Below are positions 44,529 to 54,800 of a DNA stretch of 64,000 bases, piece by piece. The translations under genes and the position numbers were made by a program. The notes beneath the pieces were generated by a model that saw nothing but the letters and a program-made list of their open reading frames with translations, had not been told where the DNA came from and ran no database searches. Within the stretch, counting starts at the first letter, position 1. Every line of letters begins with the position of its first letter. Location: positions 404,443 to 468,442 of the forward strand of contig JAWKOC010000003.1 in the NCBI GenBank assembly GCA_041391365.1, read 5' to 3'. Source of the DNA: JAGRAX01 sp041391365. GTDB taxonomy: Bacteria; Bdellovibrionota_G; JALEGL01; JAGRMV01.

Positions 44529-44608
44529 AGAATGTCCAAGCTACAGAACGAAAAAGGTGCAACGAACACGCATTTTGCGTTTGTAGCTTGACGAATACCG
44601 AACAAAAA

Positions 44609-45637
44609 TTATTTTTTGTCTTCCGCTTCTCCAACGGTGATCGAGCGCTCCACGCCGGATCCGGTCAACACACACAACGTTGCGTCGTTGGCTTTTCCAA
44701 CGGTAACGCCACTGATTTTGCTTTCCATGATGTTGTGAACGCGGACATGATACACTCCCGCGGCCAAAGGAGATCCATCCATGTTTGCCAAAGGAACCTT
44801 CACCTTGCCTCCAGAAGCCTGACCAAAGAAGCTGGTGTACACGCTGTGTCCATCGGGTTTTTGATCAAAGATTGTGACCTGCGTGGTGCCCGTATGCTTG
44901 CCCACGGGGATTTCCACCGTTTCTCCTCGTGTCCCGCTCAAATTTTCGTAACTTCCACTCTCACTGAGGGGCGAGGCAGGCACGGCCACCGAAGCCGACT
45001 GCCCTCCCAAGGTCAATCCCAACGAAGTGACCAACCCCAGTTTGCTGTCGAGTTCTTGAGGATCCAATTCGGCAGAAGGTTCCGCGGGGACTGGAATGCT
45101 TGTGATTTCTTGACCGATCGCTAGGTGCAATTTGTTTTTGGTGCTGTAGGCCAGCGCCAGAGGTTTGTCATTGGCAATGGGTTCTTGCTCTTGATCCCCA
45201 ACGATCATGGAGATCATTTCTTTTTTGCTCCCATTTTGCTGAGCCTGCGCAATTTTTTGGTTGCCAAGAACCACAAAAATAGAGCTGGGTGAAGAGCTCG
45301 ATTTGAGTTGTCCCATGCTCTTTTGAAAATCTTCCACACCTTTCACCGATGGATCCACCACATCAATCCATTTCAACTCTTTGGGTGCGGCCTCGGTCAC
45401 CAAAATGGCTGCGCCTTCCAAAAAGTTTCCATTGGTGTCATCCACGCGTTTGTCCGTGAGTTTCAAATACATGTATCCGTTCGGGCACTGCGCGCCGGAG
45501 GTATCAAGACTTTGGGAATCTTTGAGATACCCGAATGAAGCATCTCGTTTGTTTTGAGAGTTCAATGTGGTCGCACATGCTCCCAGCATCGCCGCCACAC
45601 CCATCAGTAAGCTTGTTTTTTGAATCACGTTTTTCAT
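44609..45637 (-). CDS. Lipoprotein of unknown function
   Basis: 342 aa. Lipobox LGAC (Cys21). The mature chain is Ser/Gly/Pro-rich; the last third looks like an immunoglobulin-type or FlgD-like beta module (GKHTGTTQVTIFDQKPDGHSVYTSFF ... LAAGVYHVRVHNI). SD GGAGAAGACAGGAAC precedes the ATG. 29 nt after the barrel gene, so probably one envelope operon. Confidence 0.72.
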   Translation of the reverse strand: MKNVIQKTSLLMGVAAMLGACATTLNSQNKRDASFGYLKDSQSLDTSGAQCPNGYMYLKLTDKRVDDTNGNFLEGAAILVTEAAPKELKWIDVVDPSVKGVEDFQKSMGQLKSSSSPSSIFVVLGNQKIAQAQQNGSKKEMISMIVGDQEQEPIANDKPLALAYSTKNKLHLAIGQEITSIPVPAEPSAELDPQELDSKLGLVTSLGLTLGGQSASVAVPASPLSESGSYENLSGTRGETVEIPVGKHTGTTQVTIFDQKPDGHSVYTSFFGQASGGKVKVPLANMDGSPLAAGVYHVRVHNIMESKISGVTVGKANDATLCVLTGSGVERSITVGEAEDKK

Positions 45638-45666
45638 GTTCCTGTCTTCTCCCTTTTACCCTTGCC

Positions 45667-46935
45667 TTAGAAATTTACGGTCAATCCAATTCGGAGCTGA
45701 TTGAGCGTGGTTGTTTTTCCCGTTCCATCATTTTTGCCCGAAGCTTCAAGACGATACCAAAGGATCTGCAGACAAAATTCGGTGATGGGTTGAGAATAGG
45801 TCAACCAGGTTCGAGATCTCCAATTGCTTGCAGCGGAACCGTTGCTGTTGGTAGCGTTTACATAGTTTCGGAGTCGAAGTTGACTTGTTAAGCCAACATT
45901 GGCTCCCCAAGGCGTTCCCTGACTAACACCCGCCAAAATGTAGTGACCTCTCCATACGGAGTTGAGATCGTTTGCTCCCGTAGCAAACACATAATCATAT
46001 CCCAACGAAACTTTGGTTGTGTCGGTGGCTTTGATGGAGGTTTTGGTTTTGATCGAATGGTTGGCAAACCATGAATTGTCGTCAACGCTAGATCCGCTGA
46101 AACCAAAGGGATCAGAAAAACCGGTTTGTCCTTGAGAGATGTTGTTCACAAAAATATCATCACTGTCCGAAGGCAGGTTGAAGTTATCTCGTGTGATGGA
46201 ACTTCCTACGTTGTTGTAAAAGTACAAACCATAACCGATTCCGGCTGATACCATTGGGTTGATTTTGAAATTCATCATCGCCTGGTTCGCACTGTCCACC
46301 TCATGGGAGTCGGTTCCCAAGGAAATATAGTACCCGAAACCTCCATCGATGGCTGTGGAGACAACGTCGTTCCAGTCCACTCCAAAACTCCCCGCAACAT
46401 TGTGTTCAAAATATCGTATGTTGTTACTTTCCCGTTGGTTCAAAAACTCTTCCCATACAAAGGAGTACGATGCTCCCAAGCTCACTTTACGGCCTTGGCC
46501 CGTTTTCATATTGGTTTCGATTCCGAGTCCGGGTTCAAAATGAGAGAAGAAAGCATTTTTGCCCATCGTAGCGGCAGGCTGAAGTGTAAACGAAGGCGAC
46601 AAGGTCACGTTTTTCAAGGTTCCATCATCTTCTCCTGCAGCAGATTCAACTTTTTCCACTTGCGCTTGAGGTTGTGCCACCGGTTCCACGGGTGTGATCA
46701 AGGCGTTGTTTTGCGGAGCAATCGGAGTGATGATTTGGGTTTCTTGGACTGCCGGTGCAGATTCCGTGGGAAATGGATCAACTTGATCCTGTGTAGGATC
46801 AATGATTTCAATTTCCATCTCCGGTACGGCCACAGGTGGAAGATCTGACTCTTCGATGGGCTGCGCAAAAATGTGCGATGGCATCAAAATCAGCACCATC
46901 AAAAAACGAATCCAAAATGTTTGTGTATTCCCCAT
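45667..46935 (-). CDS. Outer-membrane beta-barrel protein with Pro/Gln-rich stalk
   Basis: 422 aa. Signal peptide ending IFAQ; residues about 25-105 are acidic and Pro/Gln-rich; then alternating amphipathic strands (KVSLGASYSFVWEEF, SIKATDTTKVSLGYDYVF, NVGLTSQLRLRNYV) ending with LRIGLTVNF, whose terminal Phe is the usual BAM signature. Likely an outer-membrane channel or anchor; its ligand is unknown. SD AAGGT is before the ATG. Confidence 0.75.
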   Translation of the reverse strand: MGNTQTFWIRFLMVLILMPSHIFAQPIEESDLPPVAVPEMEIEIIDPTQDQVDPFPTESAPAVQETQIITPIAPQNNALITPVEPVAQPQAQVEKVESAAGEDDGTLKNVTLSPSFTLQPAATMGKNAFFSHFEPGLGIETNMKTGQGRKVSLGASYSFVWEEFLNQRESNNIRYFEHNVAGSFGVDWNDVVSTAIDGGFGYYISLGTDSHEVDSANQAMMNFKINPMVSAGIGYGLYFYNNVGSSITRDNFNLPSDSDDIFVNNISQGQTGFSDPFGFSGSSVDDNSWFANHSIKTKTSIKATDTTKVSLGYDYVFATGANDLNSVWRGHYILAGVSQGTPWGANVGLTSQLRLRNYVNATNSNGSAASNWRSRTWLTYSQPITEFCLQILWYRLEASGKNDGTGKTTTLNQLRIGLTVNF

Positions 46936-47211
46936 GGTCTTACCTTTCTCTAATGTACTGCGTGTAACATAGCGCGTCGGCTAGGGTCAAGCGCATTTTT
47001 GACAAAAAACATCATAAAAATCGACAGCTTTTTGTCTTTACGCACTATCAGACCCTTATGGGTGTTTCGCAATACCATGCCCATTACCAAAGCAAGGCCC
47101 GTGCCAGGCCTCAATGATCTAACTTATTGATAAAATTTATTTTTTTTAAGAGCGCACCATGGTGCCCGGGACAAAAATTCCATATCTGGGACATCCCGGC
47201 CCAAAAACGAA
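46936..47211. other. Gene-free intergenic stretch with two short hairpins
   Basis: No open frame of note. It contains the palindrome GCACCATGGTGC (47154-47165) and a CCGGGA/TCCCGG hairpin just after the HIT gene, neither followed by a T-run. A TTGACC box at 46985-46990 on the minus strand may belong to the barrel gene promoter. Confidence 0.5.
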
Positions 47212-47703
47212 TCAGGAACTCAAGGCCTTGGAAAGCTTTGCATAGCTTTCCTCCAGGCTTTCGGGCAGGACCTTGGTCTGGCCCACCACAGGCATAAAAT
47301 TTGTATCACCGTTCCATCGCGGCACAACATGATAGTGCAAATGAGCGGGAATGCCTGCCCCACCAGCACTTCCCAGATTCATCCCGATGTTGAATCCCTG
47401 GGGTTTGTAAACCTTATCGATGGCCCGTAGCGCTTTTTGCAGCAAGAGTTGAAGCTCGGCACCGCAAGCAGGGTCCAATGCAGCAAATTCCGCTCCGTGT
47501 GCGTTGGGCACCACCATCACATGCCCACAGTTGTAGGGAAATTTGTTCATGATGACAAAGGCTTGTTTTCCCCGATGCAAAATCAAGTTTTCGGGGCCAT
47601 CCGAGAGTTTTTGCAACTCACAGAGCACGCATCCCAGCTGTTTTCCATCATGTGCTTGCTGGATGAAACTCATTCTCCATGGAGCCCACAAATGATCCAT
47701 CAT
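47212..47703 (-). CDS. HIT-family hydrolase/nucleotidyl transferase
   Basis: 163 aa. Histidine triad in PAHLHYHVVPRW near residue 120, and an N-terminal CVLCEL zinc-type pair with HRGKQAFVIMNKFPYNCGHVMVVP, as in the Ap4A phosphorylase-like branch. Hydrolyses nucleoside phosphoramidates or dinucleoside polyphosphates. Directly after sppA (14 nt). Start ATG ATG. Confidence 0.9.
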   Translation of the reverse strand: MMDHLWAPWRMSFIQQAHDGKQLGCVLCELQKLSDGPENLILHRGKQAFVIMNKFPYNCGHVMVVPNAHGAEFAALDPACGAELQLLLQKALRAIDKVYKPQGFNIGMNLGSAGGAGIPAHLHYHVVPRWNGDTNFMPVVGQTKVLPESLEESYAKLSKALSS

Positions 47704-47717
47704 GCACCTTCGATGCG

Positions 47718-48587
47718 CTAGGGCATCATTTGATATTGTACTTGCAACCCCGAGGGGCTCAAGTTGAGTTTTCCATCGGCAATGCGATTGAACCAGGTGA
47801 ATTTTTCCTGTTTGGGATACACAATGGTGGGCTTGCCCTCGACCTTGGCCAATTTTGCCGCTACGTCGATGGCATGTTCGAGCCCGCCCAACTCATCGAC
47901 GAGCTTGGCTTCCAGCGCCTGGCGACCGCTGACGATTCGACCATCGGCAATGGCTTTGACCTCTTCCACACTCAAATTTCTTCCTTTGGAAACGGCCTCT
48001 ACAAATTGTTCATAGGTATCGTCGATCATGCTTTGGAGCAGAGCCCGCTGCGCAGGAGAAAGTCTTTTCAACGGAGAACCAATGTCTTTGTTTTCTCCCG
48101 ATTTGATCACCTCCCACGACACATTGAATTTTCGCAGCAAATTCTCCGCAATGAAAAATTGTGTGATGACCCCAATCGAACCCGTGATCGTACCGGGGTT
48201 GGCGATGATTTTGTTTCCCGCCACGGCCAGATAATATCCCCCCGATGCTGCCACATTGCCCATGGAGATGACCACGGGTTTTTTCTTCTTGGTTTTGAGA
48301 ATTTCATCATGAATTTCTTGAGAAGCCGCCACCGCACCTCCGGGGCTATCCACGGCCATCACAATGGCCTTGACCTCTTCCATCTCGCGATACGTTTTGA
48401 TCCGAGAGATGATCTCACGCGATTCCATGATCTGACCCTTCACGTCGATCACCGCAATGTCGCCTTTGACTTCGTGATCATCGTAGAGGAACCCCACAAT
48501 CATCAGCAGTTCCACTGCAATCATCGCCAAAACAAAAAACATGGCTGTCTTGTAGAGCCAGCCCGAGGAATGTCGTTCATGAAGCAT
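47718..48587 (-). CDS. sppA: Signal peptide peptidase SppA
   Basis: 289 aa from the ATG at 48587 (the frame is open to a TTG at 48650). One membrane segment (LYKTAMFFVLAMIAVELLMIVGFLY) then a ClpP-like Ser-Lys peptidase: AVDSPGGAVAAS, catalytic Ser in MGNVAASGGYYLA and the Lys region PGTITGSIGV / SGENKDIGSP. Degrades leftover signal peptides in the inner membrane. Short, single-domain form. In related genomes it lies next to rpsA; here three other genes intervene. Confidence 0.92.
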   Translation of the reverse strand: MLHERHSSGWLYKTAMFFVLAMIAVELLMIVGFLYDDHEVKGDIAVIDVKGQIMESREIISRIKTYREMEEVKAIVMAVDSPGGAVAASQEIHDEILKTKKKKPVVISMGNVAASGGYYLAVAGNKIIANPGTITGSIGVITQFFIAENLLRKFNVSWEVIKSGENKDIGSPLKRLSPAQRALLQSMIDDTYEQFVEAVSKGRNLSVEEVKAIADGRIVSGRQALEAKLVDELGGLEHAIDVAAKLAKVEGKPTIVYPKQEKFTWFNRIADGKLNLSPSGLQVQYQMMP

Positions 48588-48802
48588 ATGGCCTGAGATT
48601 TTAGCACGATGATCGGGAAGCGAAAGTTTTGCTTCAGTTTTGATCACCAAAAAACGGCGTTCGTGTCAGGATAGCTTTGATGCCCGCAAAGAAAAAAAAC
48701 CGCCGTACGTAGATGGAGGAAATCCTATTGTTGTTCCAACCAAACGCCCAGAACAGATCCTGAAGCTTGCTACACAAGCATTCGAATTTCTTTTTGAGAA
48801 AA

Positions 48803-50464
48803 TCAGTCGAAGAGACCAAGGCTTTCCAACATGGATACCGTGGCCAAGCGTTGAATGGCATTGAAAGTGGCGTTGGAATTGTCAGAAGGAGGGGCGCCGG
48901 ACCACACTGGCAAGGAGTTTTGTTCAAAAACCTTCTTCGCTATGGGGTTGCTTTCAACCACCGCAATCGGATCGCTGGAATTGAAAAAAATGTATGTAAA
49001 AAAGTACAACTGTTCTTTTGAAAAAGACTTAGGATCACGGTGCCTACCTTTTGCGTAGGCGAGAAAACGATCTCGACGCAAACGCAGCGTAGCACTCAGA
49101 GCCATGAGACCGGATTGGGTATCCGAAAAATCTGCCGAGATGACAGGTTCTCTCTCATTGTTATTTTGATAGGTTTCGTAGGCAGAAAAATTTTGTGGAA
49201 GATATCCCCCCGCCTTCAATTCATCAACCTCTTCACCAAACACATCCAACCCCAGATCTCCAAAGCCGTTCGAAGATTCGCCGTTTGTGCTTGCACCTTC
49301 CCCGAGAAAAGTAACCAGCAGCCAAGATACGGGAAATTTTGTTTTCTGTGCTACATCATAAATGTATTTGAGAATCTTCAATTCGCTAACATCATCAATG
49401 TATCCAAAGTACCAAAGGGGTTTAATGTTAAAAGTGGCCAGGCCTTTCTTTTGCGCCGCACTTTTTTGGGTTTCGGTTGTATGGCTGGTTTTCCATATGA
49501 TTCTTTCGGCACTGCGGTCGGGTACCGGGGACGATACCAAGGTTAGTTGTTGATCCAAAAATTGGATTTCAGGAATTTGGTTCGAAAAAAGTGCCAAATG
49601 TTTTGATACTTCCTGCCAATTTTTGAGAACCCCAGAAAATGTTCCATTGGTATTGATTTGGGTCAACTGTAAATCCGACGAATTCCCTGAGGTTGTCCAA
49701 AGATGAAAAACGGTATTTGATTTGCTGTACAAAGCATTGGCTGTTTGGTCATAGTCAGGCGCAAAAAAGGTTTGCCCTGGCGTGGCACAGGGGCCATACC
49801 TGTCTGACTGGCAAAAAGTTGTATGCAAATATCTGCTCACGTATATTTTTCCACCTGTTTGCTTTGATATTCCATCGTACTGAAAAACGTATTCATTGAT
49901 CGTTGAAAAAGCACGCAATTTGACAGAATCAGAATGTTGCAAACCAGAAACGCAAGAAAAACGATTCCCCAAACCAAGCACATACTCTCTGATCTCCTCT
50001 CGATACGCGGGATTGATGGGATCAGGCGAAAGTAGCAAAGCAACATTTTCAAATGGAAAATCCAAACCAGAAGTCTGATTGAGATCCATCCAAAGAAGTC
50101 CGATCAGCTCTGTCCAAGTAGGTTTGGTTGATTCATAAAATTTAAAGTAGAAATCTGAAAATAGACCCTTTTTTGATCGAACCAAACTTTCAGTCATAAC
50201 GTAGCGATCGTTGAATAAGGTTGTCCACCATGCTTGAGAGATCTTGTCCGAGATCGAAAAAGGCTTGATAAAGGACAGATTTTGCAGATGGCAGGCTGTT
50301 TCAGCGGCTAAGCTGGTGGAGTAGTACTTAGATTCACTCTCAAAAACCAGAGAGGTGAAGTTTGGCTGAGCGATCTGGCCAGAAGCCTTACCCCCAATCA
50401 TCAAAAAACATAGCGTGAGATAAGATAAGATGAAGAATTTTTTGTGGGCAGACTGTGCAATCAT
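48803..50464 (-). CDS. Exported protein with possible lysozyme-like C-terminal domain
   Basis: 553 aa from the ATG at 50464. Signal peptide ending GKASGQ. The middle part is unknown. The C-terminal 150 residues follow a lysozyme/transglycosylase-like order: FPVSWLLVTFLGEGAST with a candidate catalytic Glu, NGFGDLGLDVFG, SGLMALSATLRLRRDRFLAYAKG and LYFFTYIFFNSS. This is a fold guess from spacing only. A TATAAT box (50481-50486) sits just upstream; a further in-frame ATG lies inside it. Lies between sppA and the glycosidase lipoprotein. Confidence 0.6.
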   Translation of the reverse strand: MIAQSAHKKFFILSYLTLCFLMIGGKASGQIAQPNFTSLVFESESKYYSTSLAAETACHLQNLSFIKPFSISDKISQAWWTTLFNDRYVMTESLVRSKKGLFSDFYFKFYESTKPTWTELIGLLWMDLNQTSGLDFPFENVALLLSPDPINPAYREEIREYVLGLGNRFSCVSGLQHSDSVKLRAFSTINEYVFQYDGISKQTGGKIYVSRYLHTTFCQSDRYGPCATPGQTFFAPDYDQTANALYSKSNTVFHLWTTSGNSSDLQLTQINTNGTFSGVLKNWQEVSKHLALFSNQIPEIQFLDQQLTLVSSPVPDRSAERIIWKTSHTTETQKSAAQKKGLATFNIKPLWYFGYIDDVSELKILKYIYDVAQKTKFPVSWLLVTFLGEGASTNGESSNGFGDLGLDVFGEEVDELKAGGYLPQNFSAYETYQNNNEREPVISADFSDTQSGLMALSATLRLRRDRFLAYAKGRHRDPKSFSKEQLYFFTYIFFNSSDPIAVVESNPIAKKVFEQNSLPVWSGAPPSDNSNATFNAIQRLATVSMLESLGLFD

Positions 50465-50579
50465 TTGTAACAACTCTACCATTATACGGGGAGTGCAAAC
50501 AGCTAAGTAAGAGCAAACCAACAAAAGTACTGTACCTTTTTTAAAAAAAAGAGGTTGGTCTTGCATTGCTTTCTTTGTT

Positions 50580-51704
50580 TTATCGCACGACGATGGCGTT
50601 GGGGAAGACCCATTGCGGGTCATCGGAGTCGATGCGCAATCCTTGATCGAGATGCTTCTCGTAAGGCTGAACCGAGATGCTGGTAGCGGGTCCACCGTCG
50701 AGGTTCAGCCCCATTCTGCAGTCAAGGTTCATCATCACGGTGGACAAATCATACAAGTTCATGGGGTCATGGTTTCGGTCGGTCACCATGATCACAAAAT
50801 AGTCTTTCATCACACACACCGCGCTCCGATAGGATGTGGCCCTCGCAGTGGAAAGAATTCCACCTGTTTTCCACACCTCCACAATTTTGGGCTTGCCTTG
50901 AATGGCAAAGGACACATGTTCCGATTTGGAAGTCCAATCAAACTTCGCCGAAGTAGAATGCGTAGAATCCAAATACAACCAGTCTGGATCGCCACCATGA
51001 CCTGCGGGAGCGCCGCCTACCCACAATACGCCTGAGAGGTTGTCGTTGATGCTCGATCGCTCCACCCCATCGACCACCAAGAGTCCGTCGGGTGTGCTTT
51101 GATGGCGAATCTGATTGAACCCTCCGTTGACCACAATTCTTGCCCCCAACTGTTGTCGAACATGTTCGAGAATTTGCGCTTGATGGGCTTCAAAAGGATG
51201 CACAAATACTTCAAACTGACCTTGTTTGATTTTGAAAGCGTGAATCTTGGACCCACCCTGCGTTTGTTTTCGATACATCAATCCATCTTCCAATGTTGTC
51301 CATGATGCGCGAGAATCTGCGGGAGGACCCTCATAGGGCTCACGTTCCGCAGACTTGGGATCAAAAGGTCTTGGCTCTGGCGAAATGGGGGGTTCGGAGT
51401 TGGAAACCGGAGCGATGGGTTTCTGTGTTGCCGAATCATCTGGCTGTGGCGCTTTTGCTTTCGATGAAGACGGAGCAGGTTTGGATGGATCCGTAGGATC
51501 TTGGGGTTTGGTTTGGCCCGCGGGCGCCAAATCCGGAGTTTCTGGGTGAGGATCTTCTGGGGCCTCGATGGAAAGAGTTTCAGGTGAGATCTTGCGGGAA
51601 GAGTGGCCAGAAGAAGGGGAAGACTCACAATGCACAAGGCCTGTGATCATCACCAAAAAACACACCTTCATCATGGGTCTATGATTTTTCTTACAACGTT
51701 TCAC
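50580..51704 (-). CDS. Phosphodiester glycosidase (NAGPA)-domain lipoprotein
   Basis: 374 aa. Lipobox LVHC after the signal. Residues about 30-125 are a Pro/Ser/Glu-rich linker. The C-terminal domain matches NAGPA-type proteins: ARIVVNGGFNQ, TPDGLLVVDG, YRSAVCVMKDYFVIMVTD and MGLNLDGGPATS. Relatives cleave sugar-phosphodiester bonds in mammals (N-acetylglucosamine-1-phosphodiester) and are found in bacterial exopolysaccharide and sporulation proteins. The long linker suggests reach into the periplasm or peptidoglycan. Divergent from the 1166-aa gene. Confidence 0.8.
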   Translation of the reverse strand: MKRCKKNHRPMMKVCFLVMITGLVHCESSPSSGHSSRKISPETLSIEAPEDPHPETPDLAPAGQTKPQDPTDPSKPAPSSSKAKAPQPDDSATQKPIAPVSNSEPPISPEPRPFDPKSAEREPYEGPPADSRASWTTLEDGLMYRKQTQGGSKIHAFKIKQGQFEVFVHPFEAHQAQILEHVRQQLGARIVVNGGFNQIRHQSTPDGLLVVDGVERSSINDNLSGVLWVGGAPAGHGGDPDWLYLDSTHSTSAKFDWTSKSEHVSFAIQGKPKIVEVWKTGGILSTARATSYRSAVCVMKDYFVIMVTDRNHDPMNLYDLSTVMMNLDCRMGLNLDGGPATSISVQPYEKHLDQGLRIDSDDPQWVFPNAIVVR

Positions 51705-51764
51705 GATCGCTCTGACAACATATCACAATTCTTTCAAATTGACACAAAGCGTTTTTCTCTGGCC

Positions 51765-51794
51765 TTGAACGAAAAAGGACTTCAATGATAAACT
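51765..51794 (+). promoter_or_regulatory. Possible promoter of the 1166-aa exported protein gene
   Basis: TTGAAC - 18 bp - TAAACT, 36 nt before the ATG at 51831, with GCAGGG as a weak ribosome site. Confidence 0.4.
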
Positions 51795-51830
51795 ATTCTT
51801 GTCCATTCGGGGGAAGACATTGCAGGGTTC

Positions 51831-54800
51831 ATGAAAAACAAACCACTCCATATTATTATCTTGTCTTGTTTGATTCTGTTTTGGGGGATTATAGACTCTT
51901 CATTTGCCCAAGATCCTCAAACGGCCACGCAATCCGGAGTCTGGAAAAAATACCAAGCCAAAAAAGCCCTCAAAGACATGGGATACAGCACAGATCTCAC
52001 CAAAAAGGTCATATGCTCGATTACCATCAATTCAAACAATGAGATCAGTGAGTTTCGTCGAAAAATGTTGGGTGAAGAAGATGGGCGAAAAAAATATGAA
52101 TTCATCGAGCTCACCGATGGTGCCGAGCCAGGTGATCCCAATTGGTTTGAAAGCGCCTGCCAAACCATGAGGTCCAAACGCAAACAATGCGATGTGCTGA
52201 TTGTTTCAGGCCATCACGTCGCCGGAAACTTTTATGGTTCAGGCAGCAATTTGAATCTGTATGTCAGAAATTTGGAAGGGGCCATTTGCGCAGATGAGAG
52301 TCGATATTACTCCATCGATTCTAGATCCATCATCAATCCTTACACCAAAGAGCCGTATCAAGCCTGTCCCGAAATTTTGGGAGATCCTCGAAACAACGAT
52401 CCCTTGGATGAGACTTTTCTTTTTGGCTGCACCACGTGCTCCGGTGTGCTTCCTCGAACCGAAATGGCCAGCTACGAATATTTCCGATCCATTTCCGCAA
52501 GCACAGGCGAGGCACGTAGTCTTGCCGCAGCTTATGGATTGCAAGAAAACATTGATACGCTGTTTTCCATGGAGCAGAGGTTCATGGGCATTTTTGCAGG
52601 AACACCTCACATCTATTGTTATCGAGGCACAGCTCCTCTGGGTCATGTGATTCAAAAACCTCTTCGAGACTATCTGATGACCATCGAAGACTACGCAGAC
52701 TATCTCGCCAATCAAATTTCTACGATCGAAACCTATACCGACGCCTATGGAAAAACCGGCTACAAAGTCACGCTCAACCCCGGCCAAAGCAAAAAACAAA
52801 ACATCACGGAAAGTGTCGTCGCCAATGGAAGAGTGATGACGGATCTTCGAACTGCCCACACCAATTATGGAGCCATTGCATTTGATCATCGGCAACGACT
52901 CTGTCAAGAGCGAGAATCCATCATTGCCAATCGAAAGTTGGCATTGGAAAAAATGCTGACGGATCTTCAATCTCCACCCGATGCTCAAGGACAAAGCTAT
53001 CGAGATCGGATTCCCCTCTATATAAAATTCTTCGATGTTAACGTTGTAGAAACATTTGATGAGCAAGAAATCGCTCTTTTGGACCAGATCAAAAACATAG
53101 ACGCAAAAAATAATTATTGGAGTGAAGCTCCCCAAGACGAAGCTCATTTGTTGAATCCGGGGTTTGTTGCAAACCAGATTGCGTTTGCTCATGCGCTGGG
53201 ATGGGACGATGAGCAGCACAGTTCTGCCCGAGCTTTCTTGGAAAATGTCGCCCAGCACTTTTTTGATTCAGAAACCTTTCACTACCAAAAAGGAGGATTG
53301 ATCAACAAGGTATGTTCCATCAAAGAATCCTATGAAATTCCCGGTCTCCTGAAAAATCGCTTTTCTTCTGTTTCTACACTGAGTGAAGAAGATCAACTTC
53401 GACGAAACATCGATCTTCTTTCCTATGTTTCAGATTTGAAGGCCAATCGCAGCAAATGTCTCGACATCGATGGATTGCAACAAGCCCAGTCTGATGTCAG
53501 ACAGGCACTCAAAGATCTCAAAGAAGACGAATACATTGATCTGGGGATCTATAGTTTGGAGGATTACCATCGGATCATCCGTGTGTTCAAAGAAAACTCC
53601 GTGATGGTAAGCAAAAGAATCGAAGCCATTCTCTTTACAAAATTTTATATCAATCAACTTTTGATTACAGGTGTTTCGGACTTTCCCGACAAGCCGCTTA
53701 GTGAGCCTGGAGTTTTGCATGAATTTTGCGAAGCCTCCAAAGAGCCTGTGATCAATGTCACCAAAAATTTGATCAAAGCTCTCGAAGATACAACCACTCA
53801 ATGGCTCGAAAAAACGCATTATTGGGGATACGAAAAACAAATTCAAACCTATCCCAGCAAAGTTTTGCTTCATCTTCTTGCGGTTCAACACTCCATTGAT
53901 CAACCCATCTACGGAGATCAAGAAGTATCTCAGTGCATTCGCATCGATCCAAAAGCCATCAAAGATCTTCAAAATCATTTTCTATCGTATCTTCGATTTT
54001 TCCCCCCTCGTCGATTCGAAGATATCTATGACCTGGGTAGGATTGCAGAATTGATCCAAATCGATCCAAAAATATGGAAAAATTTGTACAAAGATTTTTG
54101 GATCCGCTATTTGGAATTTTTGGTATCCGACGACAATCGTTCCAGAGTTTCCGAATTCTTTGATCAAACTTCACATCGAGAAATTTCGTCTGTCTCAAGA
54201 AATATGCGTCAGATTGTCAAAGAGATTATGGTCCCTGAGATCGAAAATATAAATTCATCTCAACCTGCGTATCAAATTCTTTTCAATCAATTCAGCGCAT
54301 ATTTAGACATCCATCGATGGCATGAACTCAAAAATGACCCCATTGAGTTGAATGCCAAAGACCTGATCAACATTCCCAAAACACATTGGTTGGATGTGGC
54401 ATTGTTGATGGCCAATGATCTTGTATGGACCACGCATGATCCAGAACTGCTTCGTGTTTTGGATGCTCAATTGCAAAGTTTATGGAATCGTTCAGCCGAA
54501 GATGAAAAATGGCAGGAGCTCTTCAAGTTTGTCATGACCAACTCCAATCATTTTTTCACCGTACCCGATGCTCAGTTTGCCAAAGCCTTGCAATGGCTCA
54601 AAAATTTTAAAAAAGCAAATCCAGTTGAAAAAATAGTGATGTACCGGGAGCCCATTGTCTATGCTTTTTCCCGAGGGAGGATTCCTGATCCCATCGCACT
54701 GGAAATGCTCGACATCATGTTGGCCAAAGACAATTTGGAATTCAGTTATATAAGAATGGAAGGCGTAGGTTCCAATCCATCCGAAGATGGTTATCAGTTT

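Noticed and set aside
47679..48596. 305-codon plus-strand frame
   Set aside because: Antisense shadow of sppA, rich in His/Arg/Phe as expected for such shadows.
52239..53258. 339-codon minus-strand frame
   Set aside because: Antisense to the large exported-protein gene, which has a signal peptide and consistent codon use.
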